Shown: positions 52,740 through 61,129 of the stretch, piece by piece
Layout: the number at the start of each line of letters is the position of its first letter
Position numbering within the stretch: position 1 is the stretch's first letter
Origin: Bacteroidales bacterium
Lineage (GTDB): Bacteria > Bacteroidota > Bacteroidia > Bacteroidales > UBA932
Assembly: GCA_029098505.1 (NCBI GenBank)
Contig: JAQXOE010000042.1
Coordinates: 1 to 64,000 of the forward strand
Direction of reading: 5' to 3'
DNA: 64,000 nt
Program-made: the position numbers and the translations under genes
The notes under the pieces: model-generated
What the model was told of the DNA's origin: nothing
What the model saw: the letters and a program-made list of their open reading frames with translations, nothing else
The model's database searches: none

Positions 52740-53170
52740 ATTTCGGTCCCAATAGACAGGAAGGAACCAGCGTGAGTTCAGCAAAACTTGGGACAAGCTT
52801 CGCTCCGGTGGGTTCCCTCCCATCTTTCTGATAAGGGCCCATCTTCCCCTTGCAGATGACGGCCCTGCTGGCCGTGTGAAGGTGCGGTGCGCCGTGTGCT
52901 CCCCTGGTATTCTACCATCTCTTTACCGTGGGGGATAACCCATTATGTATCAGCACTTTAAACATTTGTCTATGGGTAAAATTTTCCATAGACAAAGGCC
53001 TAATATATTGTGTATCAGTCACTTAATCCCCGCGATTTGCCAAGCGGGGATGCCCCGGAAAAACCTCATAACCCAGTATGAATACCCCCACACTTTCGCA
53101 CGTTGGGAAAGCCCCGCGACCATCTGCGCCTGGGAGCCGCTTATAGGCTAAACCAAACAAAGGCAGGCAT
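52740..53170. other. 431-bp gene-free stretch with repeat copy and hairpins
   Basis: No credible open frame. It holds a 7-bp hairpin GTCCCAA/TTGGGAC (52746-52794) enclosing AGGAAGGAACCAGCG. A GC-rich stretch follows with ACGGCC-CTGCT-GGCCGT (about 52860-52876). Next is repeat copy 2 (52942-53025), then a 7-bp GC hairpin TCCCCGC/GCGGGGA (53027-53050). It could be an IS relic or an uncharacterised RNA. See findings. Confidence 0.55.
52942..53025 (+). repeat. 84-bp structured repeat, copy 2 (copy 1 at 23079-23162)
   Basis: Similar 19-mers at 52942-52960 and 53007-53025, again 65 bases apart. The hairpin between them is perfect: TTTGTCTATGG/CCATAGACAAA around GTAAAATTTT. Flanking sequence differs from copy 1 apart from a CGTGGGGG-like run that appears on the opposite side and strand. 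Confidence 0.65.
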
Positions 53171-53205
53171 AAAAAAAGAGGCTAAACGAATATTCGTCAG
53201 CCTCT
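53171..53205 (-). terminator. Terminator of acpP
   Basis: AGAGGCT/AGCCTCT arms (53177-53183 and 53199-53205) with further ACGAA/TTCGT pairing inside, followed on the minus strand by seven T. Confidence 0.88.
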
Positions 53206-53229
53206 GAAATTTTGTCTTTACCGCTCTGA

Positions 53230-53472
53230 TTAGCCAAGCTTCTCAGCGACCTTGTCGCAAGCGTCCTTGACAGTAGCGATAGAGTTTGTTTCCTCATCTG
53301 GGATTTTGATACCGAACACTCTTTCGAACTCCATAAGGAGCTCAACTGTATCAAGAGAGTCAGCTCCGAGATCATTTGTGAAGTTTGCAGACTCAGTTAC
53401 CTCTGACTCCTCAACTCCAAGCTTGTCAACGATGATCTCCTTTACTTTTTTTACGATTTCCTCGTACTGCAT
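53230..53472 (-). CDS. acpP: Acyl carrier protein
   Basis: 80 residues, acidic four-helix protein. The phosphopantetheine Ser is in [16 protein letters not shown] (motif DSL). It carries acyl chains for fatty acid and lipid A synthesis. It stands alone here, without fabF or rnc next to it (fabF usually follows), and has its own strong promoter and terminator. Confidence 0.97.
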   Translation of the reverse strand: MQYEEIVKKVKEIIVDKLGVEESEVTESANFTNDLGADSLDTVELLMEFERVFGIKIPDEETNSIATVKDACDKVAEKLG

Positions 53473-53523
53473 AGTAGTAATGAATTAGTTTATGTTTGAA
53501 AATACACTGTCAGTAAAGTTCAG

Positions 53524-53554
53524 CAAAGGTAGAAAATAATTTCTAAAAAACAAA
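53524..53554 (-). promoter_or_regulatory. Promoter of acpP
   Basis: -33 TTTG (53551-53554), a 19-base spacer and -7 TACCTTTG (53524-53531) on the minus strand. The leader is about 45 bases. It lies 2 bases past the stop of the upstream pnuC-like gene, so acpP is insulated from it only by its own promoter. Confidence 0.88.
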
Positions 53555-53556
53555 AC

Positions 53557-54300
53557 TTATGCTTCTTTGCGGCTGAGTGCCAACCATATCCTCAATCCGT
53601 TGATTGAGTTAATAAGGTAAAAACTATACTTGATGATGTATATCAAAGCATAGGAGCCGCCTGTCTGCGACAGGGTCCAGGACCACATAAGTATGGAGAA
53701 AATATTGACCCCTATCCAGAAAATCCACTGGTCCATATAGGCCATTGACATAAAGAGCTGGCCGAAAATATTGCACACCAGGGATATCACGTCGAGGATT
53801 ACGGACCATTTCAGGAAAGTTCCGGCAGCTGACTTGTCAAAATGGGCCAAAATGAAATAAACGGCCACAGAGCCCAGCAAAAAGAGCAGGGAAGTAATCA
53901 GCCATCCACGGGCATCAAGGCGTCTTGCAGCCGGCTTTTCAGTGCTTGAAGCGCCTCTCTTGCGCCATTGCGCCAGGCCTATAAACTGCATTGGTACAAA
54001 ATAGAACAGGTGGAGCAGCGCATTGCCAAGTCCAGTGCCCCCATTTTTCCAGTTGATAAAGCAGATCACTCCGTAAATGGTCACATCCAGAAAACCGAAC
54101 AGGAAGGTAAGAATATTGCCGTTAGCTGAAAATACAGTGCTCAAAACGCCCATAAGCGAGCCGAATGCGGACACCAGAAGCAAGGCCTTTCCGCCTGTAG
54201 AATCACCCAATTTGAGGGCCGTGGTGAGCACGAGAGCCACAGTCATACCTATCAGCACGAAGGCGCTGAATAAATTGTTGAATTTCTCTTCGTTTTTCAT
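53557..54300 (-). CDS. PnuC-family transporter, second paralogue
   Basis: 247 residues with about seven TM helices. FGFLDVTIYGVICFINWKNG, FYFVPMQFIGLAQWRKRG and WIGVNIFSILMWSWTL followed by YIIKYSFYLINSINGLRIW match the PnuC fold and its aromatic substrate path. It differs strongly from the paralogue at 17.6 kb, being longer and nearer the form seen in Firmicutes. Nicotinamide riboside is the likely substrate, but vitamin B1 or B2 relatives exist. It overlaps the uvrC stop by 4 bases. Confidence 0.83.
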   Translation of the reverse strand: MKNEEKFNNLFSAFVLIGMTVALVLTTALKLGDSTGGKALLLVSAFGSLMGVLSTVFSANGNILTFLFGFLDVTIYGVICFINWKNGGTGLGNALLHLFYFVPMQFIGLAQWRKRGASSTEKPAARRLDARGWLITSLLFLLGSVAVYFILAHFDKSAAGTFLKWSVILDVISLVCNIFGQLFMSMAYMDQWIFWIGVNIFSILMWSWTLSQTGGSYALIYIIKYSFYLINSINGLRIWLALSRKEA

Positions 54301-56090
54301 TTTTCGTTCAATGATTTGTGTATGCGCTCAGCCAGCTGGGTGCCGACGAGTGCAGCAATGTCCTCAACGCTTGCAGAGGCTATCCGGGCAACGCTCCCGA
54401 AGTGCATCAGGAGCCTGTTTTCGGTCAATTCACCAACGCCCTTGATTTCCCGCAGCGCCGATTTGACCTGAGCCTTGCTGCGGAGATTCCGGTGGAAGGT
54501 GATACCGAAGCGGTGAGCCTCGTCCCTTATCCTTTGGAGCAATTTCAGAGCCTGTGAGTTGCGGTCAAGGAAGAGGGGATAAGGGTCCCCGACGCGTATA
54601 ACCTCCTCCAGTCGCTTTGCAAGCCCGATTACGGTGAGCTTGTCTGTCAATCCCAGCTCCCTGAGAGCTTCGTAGGCGAAGCCCAATTGCCCCTTGCCAC
54701 CATCGATGACAATGAGCTGGGGCAGGTCCTCGGGATGTTCCTCCAGCATACGCGAATAGCGGCGGTTCACGACCTCCTTCATCGAGGCAAAATCGTTAGC
54801 TCCGATGACGGTCTTTATCTTGAAGCGGCGGTAATCCTTCTTCGACGGGACTCCATTGCGGAAAACGACACAGGAGGCAACGGGATTCGTGCCCTGAATG
54901 TTCGAGTTGTCGAAGCACTCCATATGGACCGGAGCTTCCTTCATACCTAGGGCAATGCGCAAATCCTCGACCACCGCAGCCTTGAAGGCCTCAGGATCGG
55001 TCTGCTCGCGCTGCCGCAAGGAGTTGAACTGGTATTCCTTCGCGTTTTTCGCGCTGAGCGAGAGCAATGCCAGCTTATCTCCTTTGACAGGAATCCTGAA
55101 CTCCACCCCGGGAATCTCGACGTCCGGCAGAAAAGGGACAATAATCTCGTGCGAGAGTTGGCCGAACTTCGATTCTATTTCGGCAATGAAACTGCTGAGA
55201 ACGGCGGCCTGCTCCTCTTCGATATTCATCTTGAAGCCCAGATTCAGGGACTGGACTATGCTGCCCGAGCGTATTCTGAGGAAATTGCCATAAGCATCGG
55301 CATTGTCGAAAACGAGGGAGAACACATCGGCGTTGACATCCCTGGCGCCGCTGATGATGGATTTGGAGTAGTGGTTTTCGAGCAAAGCCAGTTTCTCTTT
55401 ATAGAGCTGAGCAGTCTCGAAGTCCAATTGCTCCGCCGCCTGCATCATACGCTGGCGATACTGCTGGACAATTTCAGCTGCATCTCCCTTCAGCAGGGAC
55501 ACAATCTCCTCAATATCAGCCTTATACTCCTGCATTGAGACGGCGCCTACGCAGCAGCCCCGGCACTTCTTTATCTGATAATCGAGGCAGGGGCGCATCT
55601 TGCCCCTAAGTATGCTTTCGGAGTCGATTCTGTGCTTGCAGGAGCGCAGACGGTAGTTGGAATTGAAGAAATCCAGCAGATTTCTTGCGTGCAGGACAGA
55701 ACTGTAAGGCCCGAAATAACGGGAGCCGTTCTGCACTACCTTTCGGGTTAGATAGACGCGTGGGAAAGGCTCGTTGCTTATACAAATCCAAGGATAGGTC
55801 TTGGAGTCTTTCAGCAGAATATTGTACTTGGGCTTATACTGTTTTATGAGATTGTTCTCGAGCAGCAGTGCGTCGGCCTCGCTGTCCACCACGGAATACT
55901 GAAGCTCGGCAATCTTTGAGACAAGCACGCGAGTCTTGGTGTTAAGTCGCTCAGGAGCAACAAAATACTGATGGACACGTTTGAAGAGATCCTTCGCCTT
56001 GCCCACATAAATAACCGTTCCCGAGGCATCATAATACCTGTAAACACCAGGGGAGTGCGGCAATGATTTAATCTGTTCCCTGATATCCAT
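54297..56090 (-). CDS. uvrC: Excinuclease ABC subunit C
   Basis: 597 residues, complete. The GIY-YIG nuclease domain (HSPGVYRYYDASGTVIYVGK) makes the 3' cut. A Cys cluster with CLDYQIKKCRGCCVG is present, then the UVR motif (QYRQRMMQAAEQLDFETAQL), the RNase H-like domain for the 5' cut (ECFDNSNIQGTNPVAS, IVIDGGKGQLG) and the C-terminal helix-hairpin-helix pair (IKGVGELTENRLLMHFGS). First gene of uvrC-pnuC, immediately downstream of the rpsC terminator. Confidence 0.97.
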   Translation of the reverse strand: MDIREQIKSLPHSPGVYRYYDASGTVIYVGKAKDLFKRVHQYFVAPERLNTKTRVLVSKIAELQYSVVDSEADALLLENNLIKQYKPKYNILLKDSKTYPWICISNEPFPRVYLTRKVVQNGSRYFGPYSSVLHARNLLDFFNSNYRLRSCKHRIDSESILRGKMRPCLDYQIKKCRGCCVGAVSMQEYKADIEEIVSLLKGDAAEIVQQYRQRMMQAAEQLDFETAQLYKEKLALLENHYSKSIISGARDVNADVFSLVFDNADAYGNFLRIRSGSIVQSLNLGFKMNIEEEQAAVLSSFIAEIESKFGQLSHEIIVPFLPDVEIPGVEFRIPVKGDKLALLSLSAKNAKEYQFNSLRQREQTDPEAFKAAVVEDLRIALGMKEAPVHMECFDNSNIQGTNPVASCVVFRNGVPSKKDYRRFKIKTVIGANDFASMKEVVNRRYSRMLEEHPEDLPQLIVIDGGKGQLGFAYEALRELGLTDKLTVIGLAKRLEEVIRVGDPYPLFLDRNSQALKLLQRIRDEAHRFGITFHRNLRSKAQVKSALREIKGVGELTENRLLMHFGSVARIASASVEDIAALVGTQLAERIHKSLNEK

Positions 56091-56143
56091 TCTTGTGAAC
56101 TGTGAAGTCCTTATCTGCCTGTCGCGCCTGCTTTAGCATATAC

Positions 56144-56174
56144 AAAAGTGCCGTTCCCTGACGGCAACGGCACT
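56144..56174 (-). terminator. Terminator after rpsC
   Basis: Perfect 9-bp stem AGTGCCGTT/AACGGCACT (56147-56155 and 56166-56174), followed on the minus strand by TTTTG. It ends the first ribosomal unit 28 bases past the rpsC stop, where rplP would normally begin. Confidence 0.82.
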
Positions 56175-56201
56175 AATATAGTCAAATTTCCGTAAAGAAA
56201 A

Positions 56202-56954
56202 TTACTTCTGGTTGTTGTCTCTGCGAGGACGACGGTCACCACGACGTGGACCGCGGTCTGAACGACGGTCATTGCGTCCTGATGCTGCCTGAGCATTTGC
56301 AGCGACACCTGAGTTAGGTGAGAGATCCTGCTTTCCGTAACGCTCGCCATTGCAAATCCAAACCTTGATACCGAGGCAACCAACCTTGGTGTTGGCTACT
56401 GCGAGAGCGTAATCAATGTCTGCACGGAAGGTGTGGAGAGGTGTACGACCCTCCTTGAACATCTCCGAACGAGCCATTTCAGCACCGCCGACGCGACCGC
56501 TGATCTGAACCTTGATACCCTCTGCACCAACTCTCATTGTGTTGGCAACTGCCATCTTGATGGCGCGTCTGTATGAAACGCGGCCCTCGATCTGGCGTGC
56601 AATGCTGTCTGCTACGATGTGTGCGTCCACCTCAGGACGCTTAACCTCGAAGATGTTGATCTGAACATCCTTCTTGGTTACCTTCTTGAGCTCTTCCTTA
56701 AGCTTGTCAACCTCCTGGCCGCCCTTGCCGATGATGACACCCGGACGTGCTGCGTGAATAGTTACAGTGATAAGCTTGAGAGTTCTCTCAATAACTATCT
56801 TTGAAAGGCTGGCCTTTGCAAGACGGTTTGTAAGATATTTGCGGATCTCGTAGTCTTCTGCAATCTTCTCTGCGTAGTTTCCACCACACCAGTTAGAGTC
56901 CCAACCACGGGTGATACCGATTCTGTTGCTGATAGGATTAGTTTTCTGTCCCAT
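56202..56954 (-). CDS. rpsC: Ribosomal protein uS3, last gene of the first ribosomal unit
   Basis: 250 residues. [20 protein letters not shown], the KH domain ([20 protein letters not shown]), [20 protein letters not shown] and [13 protein letters not shown] are intact. The C-terminus carries an Arg/Gly/Asp-rich tail ([19 protein letters not shown]) of about 40 residues. It is followed by a terminator, not by rplP. Confidence 0.98.
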   Translation of the reverse strand: MGQKTNPISNRIGITRGWDSNWCGGNYAEKIAEDYEIRKYLTNRLAKASLSKIVIERTLKLITVTIHAARPGVIIGKGGQEVDKLKEELKKVTKKDVQINIFEVKRPEVDAHIVADSIARQIEGRVSYRRAIKMAVANTMRVGAEGIKVQISGRVGGAEMARSEMFKEGRTPLHTFRADIDYALAVANTKVGCLGIKVWICNGERYGKQDLSPNSGVAANAQAASGRNDRRSDRGPRRGDRRPRRDNNQK

Positions 56955-56958
56955 AATA

Positions 56959-57375
56959 TTACTCCTCTACTGCTGCTGGTTTAACATCAAGAACTACTGT
57001 AACGTGGTTTGAACGCTTGCGGATGCGTCCTGCTCTTCCCCGAGGGCAAGGGCGGATTCTCTTGAGCGTACGTCCCTCATCCACCATAATGGTCTTAACG
57101 TATACGTTACCGTTGTCAAGATCCTTGGTATTCTCAGGATTCTTAGCCTCCCAGTTTGCAATAGCGCTGCGGAGGAGAGTCTCGAGACGGTTTGAAGCCT
57201 CTCTCTTGGAGAACTTCAAAAGATCGAGCGCACGGTTAACCTCGACTCCTCTGATAGTGTCTGCAACGAGGCGCATCTTACGAGGTGAGGTAGGAACGTC
57301 ATTCAGCTTGGCAATTGCTGTAGCTTTCTTGGCCTCCTTGAGGCCTTCTGCCATAAGTCTTTTACGCTTTCCCAT
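56959..57375 (-). CDS. rplV: Ribosomal protein uL22
   Basis: 138 residues: [20 protein letters not shown], the long beta-hairpin lining the exit tunnel and [20 protein letters not shown]. 4 bases before rpsC. Confidence 0.97.
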   Translation of the reverse strand: MGKRKRLMAEGLKEAKKATAIAKLNDVPTSPRKMRLVADTIRGVEVNRALDLLKFSKREASNRLETLLRSAIANWEAKNPENTKDLDNGNVYVKTIMVDEGRTLKRIRPCPRGRAGRIRKRSNHVTVVLDVKPAAVEE

Positions 57376-57380
57376 TGTGA

Positions 57381-57653
57381 TTACTTCTTATTGTTACCTG
57401 AATGACCTCTAAAGTTACGTGTAGGGGCGAACTCGCCGAGTTTGTGACCTACCATCTGCTCAGTTACATAAACAGGAATGAACTTGTTTCCATTATGAAC
57501 TGCGATAGTATGGCCGATGAAGTCAGGTGAAATCATGCTGGCGCGAGACCAAGTCTTGACCACCTCTTTCTTCTTGCCACCTTCATTCATAGCAAGAATC
57601 TTCTTTTCCAGAGCTTCCTGGATATATGGACCTTTTCTTAATGAACGACTCAT
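57381..57653 (-). CDS. rpsS: Ribosomal protein uS19
   Basis: 90 residues: [38 protein letters not shown] and [17 protein letters not shown]. 5 bases before rplV. Confidence 0.98.
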   Translation of the reverse strand: MSRSLRKGPYIQEALEKKILAMNEGGKKKEVVKTWSRASMISPDFIGHTIAVHNGNKFIPVYVTEQMVGHKLGEFAPTRNFRGHSGNNKK

Positions 57654-57673
57654 AATCTCAAAGTATTACCTGT

Positions 57674-58498
57674 TTATTTCTTTCTTCTTTCAATGATGAA
57701 CTTATTTGAAGCTGCCTTAGGGTTACGTGTCTTGTATCCCTTTGAAGGAAGACCCTTGCGTGAACGTGGGTGTCCTCCTGAAGCGCGTCCTTCACCACCA
57801 CCCATAGGGTGATCTACCGGGTTCATTACGACACCACGGTTGCGTGGACGACGGCCAAGCCAACGACTGCGGCCAGCCTTTCCATAAGACTCGAGATTAT
57901 GATCCGGATTGGATACTGTACCAACTGTAGCACGGCAGGCTACAGATACCATTCTGGTCTCACCTGAAGGGAGGCGGAGAACGGCGTAGTTGCCCTCACG
58001 TGCAGCGAGCTGTGCAAAGGTACCTGCAGAACGTGCCATAGCGGCACCCTGACCAGGACGGAGCTCGATGTTGTGAACGAGTGTACCTACAGGAATCTCC
58101 TTGAGAGGAAGAGCGTTGCCGACCTCAGGAGCTACGCCTGAACCGGAAGCGATGGTCTGTCCCACCTTGATTCCGTTAGGAGCAATGATATATCTCTTCT
58201 CGCCGTCTTCATACTGAACGAGAGCGATACGTGCTGAACGGTTAGGATCGTACTCGATAGTGAGGACCTTTGCAGTGCACTCATCCTTGTCGCGGAGGAA
58301 ATCGATGATACGGTACATTCTCTTGTGACCGCCACCGATGTAACGCATAGTCATCTGACCTGTATTGTTACGGCCACCGGTATGCTTAAGAGGCTCCAAC
58401 AATGATTTCTGAGGTTTCTTTGTGGTGATCTCTTCGAAGGAGCTGATCGCCTTGTTTCTCTGACCAGGAGTTACTGGTTTGAACTTTCTGATTGCCAT
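57674..58498 (-). CDS. rplB: Ribosomal protein uL2
   Basis: 274 residues: [39 protein letters not shown] and [20 protein letters not shown] near the peptidyl-transferase centre. 20 bases before rpsS. Confidence 0.98.
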   Translation of the reverse strand: MAIRKFKPVTPGQRNKAISSFEEITTKKPQKSLLEPLKHTGGRNNTGQMTMRYIGGGHKRMYRIIDFLRDKDECTAKVLTIEYDPNRSARIALVQYEDGEKRYIIAPNGIKVGQTIASGSGVAPEVGNALPLKEIPVGTLVHNIELRPGQGAAMARSAGTFAQLAAREGNYAVLRLPSGETRMVSVACRATVGTVSNPDHNLESYGKAGRSRWLGRRPRNRGVVMNPVDHPMGGGEGRASGGHPRSRKGLPSKGYKTRNPKAASNKFIIERRKK

Positions 58499-58511
58499 TG
58501 TTTAGTCCTCC

Positions 58512-58802
58512 TTAAATATTAGCATAGAAATCAATCTTATCATCTCCGGCGAGGGTGATGTAAGCTTTCTTGAAATGATTCATACGTCCACGGAGAAGGC
58601 CTGACTTGGTGTAGCGTGACTTTCTCTTTCCGTGATAGTTAGCGGTGTTGACATCGGCTACTGAGACATTGTACATCTGCTCGATAGCCGCCTTTATCTG
58701 GAGCTTGTTGGCTCTACGGTCCACGATGAAACCGTAACGGTTCAATTTCTCGCCCTGATCCGTCAGTTTCTCTGTTACGATTGGCTTAAATATGATTCCC
58801 AT
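58512..58802 (-). CDS. rplW: Ribosomal protein uL23
   Basis: 96 residues: IFKPIVTEKLTDQGEKLNRY, ANKLQIKAAIEQMYNVSVAD and LAGDDKIDFYANI. Docking site for trigger factor and SRP. 13 bases before rplB. Confidence 0.96.
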   Translation of the reverse strand: MGIIFKPIVTEKLTDQGEKLNRYGFIVDRRANKLQIKAAIEQMYNVSVADVNTANYHGKRKSRYTKSGLLRGRMNHFKKAYITLAGDDKIDFYANI

Positions 58803-58823
58803 CTCTTAATCTTTTTTAGCGTC

Positions 58824-59450
58824 TTACTTAACACGTGATGAGATGATATCCTGAACACCGTCAACAAGTACGAGTGAATTCGCATTCATAATAGCGTAAG
58901 TGTTGATCTCGTCTACAGTGATAACATTTGCCCACTCGAGGTTACGAGACGAAAGGAAAATATTGGTTGAATTCTCTGGAAGAATCACGAGGACCTTTCT
59001 GTCGCCTGCCTTGATGTTTGAAAGGATCTTTGCGAACTCCTTGGTCTTCGGAGCGTCCATTGTGAAAGGCTCAACAACGACGATGGCGTTCTCTTGTGCC
59101 TTGTATGAAAGGGCGGATACGCGTGCGAGGCTCTTGACCTTCTTATTCAACTTGGTTCTGTATGAACGTGGCATAGGACCGAAAACACGGCCACCGCCAA
59201 CGAAAATATTAGCCTTCAAGCTACCGTGACGAGCGCCGCCGCCACCCTTCTGACGACCGAGTTTCTTGGTGCTGTATGCAACCTCGCTGCGGTCCTTGGT
59301 CTTGGCAGTACCCTGACGCTGGTTTGCGAGATACTGTACTACGTCGAGATAAATAGCGTGATCGTTAGGTGTCACACCGAATGCGTTCTCTGGGAGAACA
59401 ACCTTCTTTCCGGATTCTGATCCGTCAATTTTGTAAACTGACAACTCCAT
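58824..59450 (-). CDS. rplD: Ribosomal protein uL4
   Basis: 208 residues: [20 protein letters not shown], the tunnel loop [20 protein letters not shown] and [20 protein letters not shown]. 21 bases before rplW. In some bacteria uL4 represses this operon. Confidence 0.97.
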   Translation of the reverse strand: MELSVYKIDGSESGKKVVLPENAFGVTPNDHAIYLDVVQYLANQRQGTAKTKDRSEVAYSTKKLGRQKGGGGARHGSLKANIFVGGGRVFGPMPRSYRTKLNKKVKSLARVSALSYKAQENAIVVVEPFTMDAPKTKEFAKILSNIKAGDRKVLVILPENSTNIFLSSRNLEWANVITVDEINTYAIMNANSLVLVDGVQDIISSRVK

Positions 59451-59453
59451 AAC

Positions 59454-60080
59454 TTAAGCCTCCACAATTACATATGAACCTTTAGCTCCTGGAACAGAGC
59501 CCTTCACTACGAGAAGATTGTGCTCAGGGATAACCTTGACAACCTGAAGGTTGAATACCTTCACTCTTTCATTTCCCATATGGCCGGCCATGCGCATTCC
59601 AGGGAATACACGTGAAGGCCAAGATGATGCACCCATTGAACCAGGGTGACGGAGACGATTGTGCTGACCATGGGTCTGACCACCTACACCCTGGAAGTGG
59701 TGACGGTGTACGACGCCCTGGAAACCCTTACCCTTAGAGGTGCCGACAACATCCACGAACTTCACGTCCTCCGTGATGACATCAGCTACTGCAAGGGAGT
59801 CGCCGAGTTTAAGCTCTCCTGCGAAGTCAGCCTCGAACTCAACGAGCTTCTTCTTAGGAGTGGTTCCTGCCTTTTCAAAATGGCCCTTAAGAGCCGCGGT
59901 GGTCTGCTTTTCTTTCTTTTCGTCATAGGCAAGCTGTACAGCGGCATAACCATCTTTTTCTACTGTACGAACTTGTGTGACAACGCAAGGACCAGCCTCA
60001 ATAACGGTGCATGGTATGTTCTTACCATCAGCACCGAAAACGGAAGTCATTCCGATTTTCTTTCCAATTAATCCAGGCAT
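59454..60080 (-). CDS. rplC: Ribosomal protein uL3, first gene of the split S10 operon
   Basis: 208 residues: [40 protein letters not shown] and [20 protein letters not shown]. rpsJ normally precedes rplC; here rplC directly follows a promoter and the divergent cdaA gene lies upstream. The leader of about 55 bases contains a hairpin (CCGCA/TGCGG). Confidence 0.98.
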   Translation of the reverse strand: MPGLIGKKIGMTSVFGADGKNIPCTVIEAGPCVVTQVRTVEKDGYAAVQLAYDEKKEKQTTAALKGHFEKAGTTPKKKLVEFEADFAGELKLGDSLAVADVITEDVKFVDVVGTSKGKGFQGVVHRHHFQGVGGQTHGQHNRLRHPGSMGASSWPSRVFPGMRMAGHMGNERVKVFNLQVVKVIPEHNLLVVKGSVPGAKGSYVIVEA

Positions 60081-60139
60081 TGGTTTGATAATTAATTGTT
60101 TATTAATACTTTAACGTTTCCGCACACTTTTGCGGGTTG

Positions 60140-60169
60140 CAAATATACGACTATTTTTTCAATTGACAA
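60140..60169 (-). promoter_or_regulatory. Promoter of rplC-rpsC
   Basis: -33 TTG (60167-60169), a 19-base spacer and -7 TATATTTG (60140-60147) on the minus strand. A GC hairpin (CCGCA-N6-TGCGG, about 60119-60135) lies at the start of the leader and may serve ribosomal-protein feedback. Confidence 0.8.
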
Positions 60170-60271
60170 TCAATAATTTAGAATTTCTTAAATATTTTAT
60201 CAATTACCGCAGCATCTCCCGCTCTCCTCCCCCTTTGCGCGCACATACGCGTTTTTTTGAGGAAGAATCGC

Positions 60272-60289
60272 TATATTTGTCTATATTTG
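60272..60289 (+). promoter_or_regulatory. Tandem -7 elements of cdaA-mutS2
   Basis: TATATTTG occurs twice 10 bases apart (60272-60279 and 60282-60289). A TTTG at 60256-60259 is 22 bases from the second and 12 from the first. The second -7 ends 6 bases before ATG 60296. Confidence 0.6.
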
Positions 60290-60295
60290 TAAACT

Positions 60296-61129
60296 ATGTT
60301 ACTGGAGATATTCGGTTTTTTGAGATTGTCCTTCGCGGATATCGTAGACATTCTGGTGGTCGCAGCCCTCATTTCGGTGCTCATACGCTGGATCAGGGGA
60401 TCTTCGGCTATGAATATCTTCATTGCCATACTGATGCTGCTGGCGATAAGCCTGCTGGCTGAGTCGCTGAATATGAGGTTGATGTCGGCCATCCTGAAGA
60501 CGGTGCTCGACGTTGGTGTCATTGCCCTTGTGGTGATTTTTCAGCCTGAAATCCGTCACTTCCTGATAAGGCTGGGCAGCCGCTCGGGACTCCCCGGCAA
60601 GTGGAGAAGTCTGGTGAACCGACTTCTGGGAATATCCGAGACGGCGAACATTGACAGCGAGACAGTCAAGGAAATCACCGAAGCCTGCAGAATGATGAGC
60701 GAAGACAGGACAGGTGCGCTCATTGTCCTTCCCGGTGAAAATCCTCTCCAGCAGATTGTGGAAACCGGTGATATCATCGACGCACGCGTAAGCAGAAGAC
60801 TCATACTGAACATCTTCTTCAAGAATTCGCCTCTGCACGACGGCGCGATGATTATCAGCAGTGACAGGATTATGGCGGCGCGATGCACGCTTCCCATTAC
60901 AGCCAGGACGGACATTCCCGCCAGCTATGGAATGCGCCATAAGGCTGCCATCGGTATGTCGGAGGAGAGCGACGCCTCCATCATTGTCGTATCCGAGGAG
61001 ACGGGAGGCATTTCCTTCATCCGGAGCGGCAATTTGACCAAGATAACCAATATCAATGAGTTGAAGTTGCTCCTGAGCCAGTCGCGCCAGGCTGATGGAG
61101 CCCAGAAAAAGGAAGAGGAGAACGACTGA
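60296..61129 (+). CDS. cdaA: Membrane diadenylate cyclase (c-di-AMP synthase, CdaA type)
   Basis: 277 residues: three N-terminal TM helices (about 12-80) and a DisA_N/DAC domain. The DGA motif is in FKNSPLHDGAMIIS. The RHR motif reads GMRHKAAIGMSE, with Lys at the last position. VEIGALIVL-type strand appears as DRTGALIVLPGENPL. It makes c-di-AMP from two ATP. The regulator CdaR is not adjacent. mutS2 overlaps its stop codon by one base. Confidence 0.93.
   Translation: MLLEIFGFLRLSFADIVDILVVAALISVLIRWIRGSSAMNIFIAILMLLAISLLAESLNMRLMSAILKTVLDVGVIALVVIFQPEIRHFLIRLGSRSGLPGKWRSLVNRLLGISETANIDSETVKEITEACRMMSEDRTGALIVLPGENPLQQIVETGDIIDARVSRRLILNIFFKNSPLHDGAMIISSDRIMAARCTLPITARTDIPASYGMRHKAAIGMSEESDASIIVVSEETGGISFIRSGNLTKITNINELKLLLSQSRQADGAQKKEEEND

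Noticed and set aside
52745..52870. Small SRP RNA (ffs) suggested by AGGAAGGAACCAGCG inside a stem
   Set aside because: The conserved symmetrical loop and the GGAA tip context do not fit, and the long flanking stem could not be drawn. Kept only as an unexplained noncoding region.
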